Positions 60,114 through 64,000 of a DNA stretch of 64,000 nucleotides are shown piece after piece. The notes under the pieces were generated by a model, which saw only the letters and a list, made by a program, of their open reading frames with translations, was not told the DNA's origin and made no database searches. Position 1 is the stretch's first letter. Each line of letters begins with the position of its first letter. A program made the translations under genes and the position numbers. Origin of the DNA: Pseudomonas cichorii (GTDB taxonomy: Bacteria > Pseudomonadota > Gammaproteobacteria > Pseudomonadales > Pseudomonadaceae); contig NZ_RBRE01000103.1 in assembly GCF_003700275.1 (NCBI RefSeq), forward strand, positions 62,001 to 126,000. The letters run 5' to 3'.

Positions 60114-60482
60114 ATGCCTTCGCCCTTCAAAGGCCAGACCGGCCTGAAACGTATCTTCAATGCTGCAGGTTATTCCATTGATGGCCTGACGGCCGCCTTC
60201 AAAGGTGAAGCGGCTTTCCGTCAACTGGTGCTGCTCAATGTGGTACTGATTCCCTTGTCCTTTTTCGTCAACGTCACCAGATGCGAGCAGGCCTTGTTGA
60301 TTGCCGTGTGTCTGCTGGCGCTGATCGTCGAGTTGCTCAACTCGGCCGTTGAAGCGGCCATTGACCGCATCTCTCTGGACCTGCACCCACTGTCCAAGAA
60401 TGCCAAGGACATGGGCAGCGCCGCGCAACTGGTGGCGCTGAGCATGATCGCCGTGGTCTGGGGTGTGATCCTGCTGGGCTGA
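60114..60482 (+). CDS. dgkA: Diacylglycerol kinase
   Basis: Small trimeric inner-membrane kinase recycling diacylglycerol, released by periplasmic glucan and LPS modification, to phosphatidate. 122 residues with three helices; the active-site block ELLNSAVEAAIDRISL is intact. It is convergent with finR (five bases between the stops). Confidence 0.94.
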   Translation: MPSPFKGQTGLKRIFNAAGYSIDGLTAAFKGEAAFRQLVLLNVVLIPLSFFVNVTRCEQALLIAVCLLALIVELLNSAVEAAIDRISLDLHPLSKNAKDMGSAAQLVALSMIAVVWGVILLG

Positions 60483-60487
60483 TCCGT

Positions 60488-61414
60488 TCAGTACAGGCTG
60501 GGGATCACGATCTCGTCGCTGCGCTGGACCCCGGCGGTAAAGGCGCGGCACAGGTCGAGAAATTCACGCATCGCCGATGTCTGGTACTTCTGCTTGTGCC
60601 AGATGAAGTAGAACTGCCGCGACAGATCCAGCTCCGGTGTATCCAGTGCGACCAGGCTGCCACGCCGAAAGGCATCGCGCAGGGCCAGCCGGGAAATGCA
60701 GCCGATTCCCAGACCCGACTCCACGGCACGCTTGATGGCTTCGGTGTGCTCCAGCTCCAGGCGCACGTTCAGGCCGTTACGGTGATGACGCATGGCCTGA
60801 TCGAAAGTCAGGCGTGTGCCCGAGCCTTGTTCGCGCAGGATCCAGGCTTCCTGGGTCAGTTCCTTGAGGCTGGCGTGACCGCGTTTGGCCAGGGGATGCT
60901 GCGGGGCGCAGAACACCACCAGTTCGTCCTCGACCCAGGACTGGACTTCTATATCCGGGTGGCTGCAATCACCTTCGATCAGACCCAGATCAATTTCGTA
61001 ATGCGCCACCTGTTGCACGATATGCGCCGTGTTCTGGACATGCAGCTTGACCTGGCTTTCCGGGTGTCGCTGCATGAAACCACCGATCAGGAGGGTCGCC
61101 AGGTAATTGCCGATGGTCAATGTGGCGCCAACCGCCAGCGAGCCGAACCCCGACTTGCCGTTGAGCAGGTCTTCGATTTCCTTGGCCTGATCGAGCAGGG
61201 CAACCGCCTGCGGCAATAGCTGGCGTCCGGTCGCGTTGAGGCTCAGGCGTTTGCCGGCGCGATCGAACAACTGGCAACTGGATTGACGTTCCAGCTCGGT
61301 GATGGAGGTACTGGCTGCCGATTGCGAGAGGGAAAGCATGACCGCTGCACGCGACACGCTTTCCTGCTGGGCGACGGCGACGAAGACTTGAAGCTGACGG
61401 AGAGTAAATCGCAT
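60488..61414 (-). CDS. finR: LysR-type regulator FinR
   Basis: 308-residue LysR regulator from ATG at 61414 (MRFTLRQLQVFVAVAQQ). Helix-turn-helix at about 15-60 (SRAAVMLSLSQSAASTSI), effector domain from about 90. It is divergent from fpr; in P. putida and P. aeruginosa FinR activates fpr under superoxide and other stress. The in-frame start at 61489 would add 25 residues from the promoter region. Confidence 0.88.
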   Translation of the reverse strand: MRFTLRQLQVFVAVAQQESVSRAAVMLSLSQSAASTSITELERQSSCQLFDRAGKRLSLNATGRQLLPQAVALLDQAKEIEDLLNGKSGFGSLAVGATLTIGNYLATLLIGGFMQRHPESQVKLHVQNTAHIVQQVAHYEIDLGLIEGDCSHPDIEVQSWVEDELVVFCAPQHPLAKRGHASLKELTQEAWILREQGSGTRLTFDQAMRHHRNGLNVRLELEHTEAIKRAVESGLGIGCISRLALRDAFRRGSLVALDTPELDLSRQFYFIWHKQKYQTSAMREFLDLCRAFTAGVQRSDEIVIPSLY

Positions 61415-61462
61415 ATCTATATAACCGATAACCCATATCTTGATAATTAATTTAACAGATAT
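61413..61462. promoter_or_regulatory. Candidate FinR operator: ATATCT half-sites phased by 22 bp
   Basis: ATATCT occurs at 61413-61418 and 61435-61440, and its reverse AGATAT at 61457-61462, each starting exactly 22 bases after the last (two helical turns). The last overlaps the fpr -35. Pattern-based; no footprint known to me for this sequence. Confidence 0.4.
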
Positions 61463-61480
61463 TGTGTCTGCCACTAGAAT
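61452..61480 (+). promoter_or_regulatory. fpr promoter
   Basis: TTAACA (61452-61457), 17-base spacer, TAGAAT (61475-61480): a good sigma-70 promoter 57 bases before the fpr ATG. Confidence 0.65.
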
Positions 61481-61537
61481 GTCGCGCAATAGCGCTTATG
61501 CCCAGCGCAGACGAATTTTTCAGGAGTTTCCACGTAC

Positions 61538-62317
61538 ATGAGCAACATGAACCACGAGCGTGTCCTCAGCGTCCACCACTGGAACGACACTCTCTTCAGT
61601 TTCAAGTGCACTCGCGATCCAGGTCTGCGTTTCGAGAACGGTCAATTCGTGATGATCGGTCTGCAGCAACCCAACGGTCGCCCGCTCATGCGTGCCTACT
61701 CGATTGCCAGCCCGAACTGGGAAGAGCATCTGGAGTTCTTCAGCATCAAGGTGCCGGATGGTCCGCTGACTTCGCAGTTGCAGCACTTGAAGGAAGGCGA
61801 CGAGATCATCATCAGCAAGAAGCCTACCGGCACGCTGGTGCTGGATGACCTCAAGCCTGGCAAACACCTGTACCTGCTGAGCACCGGCACTGGCCTCGCT
61901 CCGTTCATGAGCGTTATCCAGGACCCGGAAACCTACGAGCGTTTCGAGAAGGTCATCCTGTGCCACGGCGTGCGCTACGTGAACGAAGTCGCCTATCGCG
62001 AATTCATCACCGAGCACCTGCCGCAGAACGAGTTCTTCGGTGAAGCGCTGCGTGAAAAGCTGATCTACTACCCAACTGTGACACGCGAGCCTTTCGAGAA
62101 CGAAGGCCGTCTGACCGATCTGATGCGCAGCGGCAAGCTGTTCAGCGATATCGGTCTGCCGCCGATCAACCCTCAGGACGACCGTGCCATGCTGTGTGGC
62201 AGCCCGAGCATGCTCGATGAAACCAGCGAAGTGCTCAACAGCTTCGGTCTGACCGTTTCGCCGCGCATGCGTGAGCCAGGCGATTACCTGATCGAGCGTG
62301 CATTCGTCGAGAAGTAA
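61538..62317 (+). CDS. fpr: Ferredoxin/flavodoxin-NADP+ reductase
   Basis: 259-residue FAD enzyme moving electrons between NADPH and ferredoxin or flavodoxin, used in oxidative-stress defence and Fe-S repair. FAD motif RAYSIASPN, NADP motif STGTGLAPFMSV, and LCGSPSMLDE near the end. C-terminal FVEK follows the bacterial subclass II pattern. CAGGAG ribosome site; expression is probably FinR-controlled. The fdxA ferredoxin elsewhere in the window is a plausible partner. Confidence 0.95.
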   Translation: MSNMNHERVLSVHHWNDTLFSFKCTRDPGLRFENGQFVMIGLQQPNGRPLMRAYSIASPNWEEHLEFFSIKVPDGPLTSQLQHLKEGDEIIISKKPTGTLVLDDLKPGKHLYLLSTGTGLAPFMSVIQDPETYERFEKVILCHGVRYVNEVAYREFITEHLPQNEFFGEALREKLIYYPTVTREPFENEGRLTDLMRSGKLFSDIGLPPINPQDDRAMLCGSPSMLDETSEVLNSFGLTVSPRMREPGDYLIERAFVEK

Positions 62318-62329
62318 GCCGGTTTGATG

Positions 62330-62367
62330 AAAACCGCCTCCCTCTTCATTGAGCGAGGCGGTTTTTT
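62330..62367. terminator. Bidirectional terminator between fpr and trmO
   Basis: AAAACCGCCTC (62330-62340) pairs with GAGGCGGTTTT (62355-62365), a perfect 11-bp stem with T-run on either strand. It abuts the trmO stop at 62366 and serves both convergent genes. Confidence 0.85.
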
Positions 62368-63073
62368 ATTGGCCGGGATTTATCGCTGGAACCACTTCAA
62401 GCACCCGGATCAGACCCGGTTGCGGGTAGTGCCAGCGCACGTCCATATCCCAGAACTGCGCGCCATAGCGCCGCTCCGGGGCGGGCACCTGATAGGCCGG
62501 ACGCGGGTCCTGGGCCAGACACTGTTCGATCAGCTCCACCAGTGGCTCGCCGAGGCGCTGTGCATGCTCACGGGCTTGCGCCAGGGCGCTGGCCTGCCAG
62601 TCTACCGGGATCAGCGCCGGGGCTGCGCTGGCGATGCTGTTGGTCGCCTCGGTCAGGGCGTCGGCATATGGCACGTAAGGCTTGATGTCCAGCACCGGCG
62701 TGCCGTCGAGCAGGTCGATCCCCGAAATCCACAGCCGCCCGGCCTCGACCTTGTCCAGTCTGACCACCGACTGGCCGATACCGTTGGGTCGATGCGTCGC
62801 ACGGGTGGCGAATACCCCCATCGACTGATTGCCACCCAGGCGCGGCGGACGCACCTTGAGCCGTGGCTTGTCTTCCAGCGCCTGATGGAACAGGAACAGC
62901 AGCCAGACATGACTGACCTGTTCCAGCCCTTGTACCGCTTCGCCCTGATCGAAGGGCGCAACCAGCTCCAGGCAGCCACGGGCGGCGGGCGCCAGTTGTG
63001 GCTGGCGCGGTATCGCGAATTTCTCCTTGAAACAGGAGCGCACGAAGCCGACAGGGGAAACGTTATAGCTCAT
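62366..63073 (-). CDS. trmO: tRNA (t6A37) N6-methyltransferase TrmO
   Basis: SAM-dependent methylation of t6A37 to m6t6A37 in tRNA-Thr. 235 residues of the TsaA/YaeB/VirR family: SPVGFVRSCFKEKFAIPRQP at the N-terminus, ATRATHRPNGIGQSVV as the SAM/loop motif, DIKPYVPYADA as the third block. It acts on the same t6A nucleotide that TcdA cyclises, though on a different tRNA set. Start ATG at 63073. Confidence 0.93.
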   Translation of the reverse strand: MSYNVSPVGFVRSCFKEKFAIPRQPQLAPAARGCLELVAPFDQGEAVQGLEQVSHVWLLFLFHQALEDKPRLKVRPPRLGGNQSMGVFATRATHRPNGIGQSVVRLDKVEAGRLWISGIDLLDGTPVLDIKPYVPYADALTEATNSIASAAPALIPVDWQASALAQAREHAQRLGEPLVELIEQCLAQDPRPAYQVPAPERRYGAQFWDMDVRWHYPQPGLIRVLEVVPAINPGQ

Positions 63074-63086
63074 GGTAACGGCCGGA

Positions 63087-63545
63087 TCAGCCGCGTACGC
63101 GCAGGGTCAGACCCTTGAGGAAGTTGCGCAGCAGTTGATCGCCGCACTCGCGGTAGTTGTTATGGCCAACCTTGCGGAACAGCGCGCTGAGTTCCGGTTT
63201 GGACACCGGGAAGTTCACCGACTTGAGGATGTCATGCATATCGTCTTCCTTGAGCTCGAAGGCGACGCGCAGTTTCTTGAGGACGATATTGTTGGTGATC
63301 GGCAGCTCGACGGCTTGTGGCGGACGGCTGTCGTCCTTGCCGCGCTTGAAAATCACCAGACCATCGAGGAAGTGCGCCATGACTTCATCGCTGCAATCGA
63401 CATAGCCTTCTTCCTCTTCCTTCCTGGTGAAGGCGATCACTTCGTCCCGGGTGGTCTCGAAGCCTGTGAGCCGGGTGATCTCGACAATCTTGCTGTCGCT
63501 GATATCCAGCATATAGCGCACGCTGCGCAGTACATCGTTGTTCAT
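63087..63545 (-). CDS. DUF1456 (YehS-like) protein
   Basis: 152 residues from ATG at 63545 (a second ATG lies directly upstream). Two repeats of about 70 residues, each starting with an LRSVRYMLDISDSKIVEI or LKKLRVAFELKEDDMHDI helix and ending in a hydrophobic FLDGL / FLKGL motif. This is the DUF1456 repeat also found in E. coli YehS. Biochemical function is unknown. It sits 13 bases upstream of trmO on the same strand, so the two may be co-transcribed. Confidence 0.88.
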   Translation of the reverse strand: MNNDVLRSVRYMLDISDSKIVEITRLTGFETTRDEVIAFTRKEEEEGYVDCSDEVMAHFLDGLVIFKRGKDDSRPPQAVELPITNNIVLKKLRVAFELKEDDMHDILKSVNFPVSKPELSALFRKVGHNNYRECGDQLLRNFLKGLTLRVRG

Positions 63546-63615
63546 CATGAGGCGTGGGTCCTGGCAAGTCGTTGTAACGGTGCACGAGCCATGTCGTGCA
63601 CGCTGAAAGGGGGGA

Positions 63616-64000
63616 TCAGAATTTTTCCTTGGCTGTCATGTAGCGCCACTGGCCTTCAGGCAGCTTGCCCATGGACACACCGCCGATACGCAGGCGCCGA
63701 ATCGCCACGACTTTCAGGCCAACCGCTTCGCACAGTTGAGCGATGATGCCGGGCTGCGGGTTCTTCATGGCAAAGCGCAGGCGGTTCTCGTTCTGCCAGC
63801 TGGCTTTGACGGCAGGCAGCTCCTTGCCTTTGTAGCTCAGGCCGTGGTTCAGGCGATTGAGGCCGTGGGGCACCATCTCGCCGGAGATTTCCACGATGTA
63901 TTCCTGCTCTATCTTGCTGCGGTCATCGGTGAGCTTGCGCAGGATTTTCCAGTCCTGGCTGAACACCATCAGGCCGCTGGCATTGGCCTGCAGGGTAGAA
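63616..64000 (-). CDS. RsuA/RluF-type pseudouridine synthase, N-terminus beyond window
   Basis: The frame stays open to the right edge: about 128 C-terminal residues are visible, starting STLQANASGLMVFSQDW. The segment matches the second half of the RsuA/RluB/E/F family, with the N-A-S-G-L block that follows the catalytic aspartate, KIEQEYIVE, then QPGIIAQLCEAVGLKVVAIR and LRIGGVSMGKLPEGQWR. The catalytic Asp and any S4 domain lie outside. Which rRNA or tRNA uridine it modifies cannot be said; RluF-like is my best guess. Confidence 0.85.
   Translation of the reverse strand, partial: STLQANASGLMVFSQDWKILRKLTDDRSKIEQEYIVEISGEMVPHGLNRLNHGLSYKGKELPAVKASWQNENRLRFAMKNPQPGIIAQLCEAVGLKVVAIRRLRIGGVSMGKLPEGQWRYMTAKEKF

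Noticed and set aside
1..64000. Search for tRNA, rRNA, CRISPR, insertion sequence, prophage or defence genes
   Set aside because: No cloverleaf, regularly spaced repeats, transposase, integrase or phage/defence proteins were recognised anywhere in the window.

Overview
The window is a chromosomal segment of a Pseudomonas species, most likely from the syringae/fluorescens side of the genus. The evidence is the gene order, which matches the known Pseudomonas backbone (dapC-glnD-map / rpsB-tsf-pyrH-frr / lpx-dnaE / rpoS-rsmZ-fdxA-mutS-recA-recX). Further support comes from a Gac-controlled RsmZ small RNA, Pseudomonas-type REP repeats (GTGGGAGCGAATTCATTCGCGAA type), moderately high GC and GTG starts. 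Species cannot be fixed by eye. I see no rRNA, tRNA, CRISPR array, insertion sequence or prophage.

Layout. 1-5341 (minus): dapE, running off the left edge, a DHA2-type drug efflux pump and an NdvB-like GH17-GT2 glucan enzyme. 5623-8053: tcdA facing csdA-csdE, the CSD sulfur/ct6A system. 8113-15423 (minus): yffB-dapD, an unrecognised 284-residue protein, dapC, glnD and map. With dapE, this puts three lysine/diaminopimelate genes in the window. 15599-29797 (plus): rpsB with its structured leader, tsf, pyrH, frr, uppS, cdsA, dxr, rseP, bamA, skp, lpxD, fabZ, lpxA and lpxB. This is a tightly packed run covering translation, isoprenoid and phospholipid precursors, outer-membrane assembly and lipid A. 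29809-41914: rnhB, dnaE, accA, tilS, pyrG, kdsA, eno, ftsB and ispD.

41911-44965: a LysR regulator (GfnR-like) divergent from adhC-fghA, the glutathione-dependent formaldehyde pathway. 45045-50169: ispF-truD-surE-pcm-nlpD-rpoS, the stationary-phase sigma locus. 50320-50640 holds a GacA box and the non-coding regulator RsmZ, followed by fdxA and mutS on the minus strand. 54101-56451: a 42-residue basic protein, cinA/pncC, and recA (with a LexA box)-recX. 56532-64000: a LOG-family protein, a PA3611-like exported protein, a DTW-domain tRNA modification enzyme, ErdR-like response regulator, dgkA, finR/fpr, trmO, a DUF1456 protein and the C-terminal part of an RsuA/RluF-type pseudouridine synthase running off the right edge.

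Most of the window is core housekeeping DNA in good condition: no frameshifted or obviously broken genes were seen. The less explained material is regulatory or small. It includes an intrinsic terminator abutting the ispF start, a mini-ORF and palindrome in front of rseP, REP DNA reaching the tilS start, phased half-sites between finR and fpr, the 284-residue low-complexity protein near dapC, and the 42-residue peptide before cinA.
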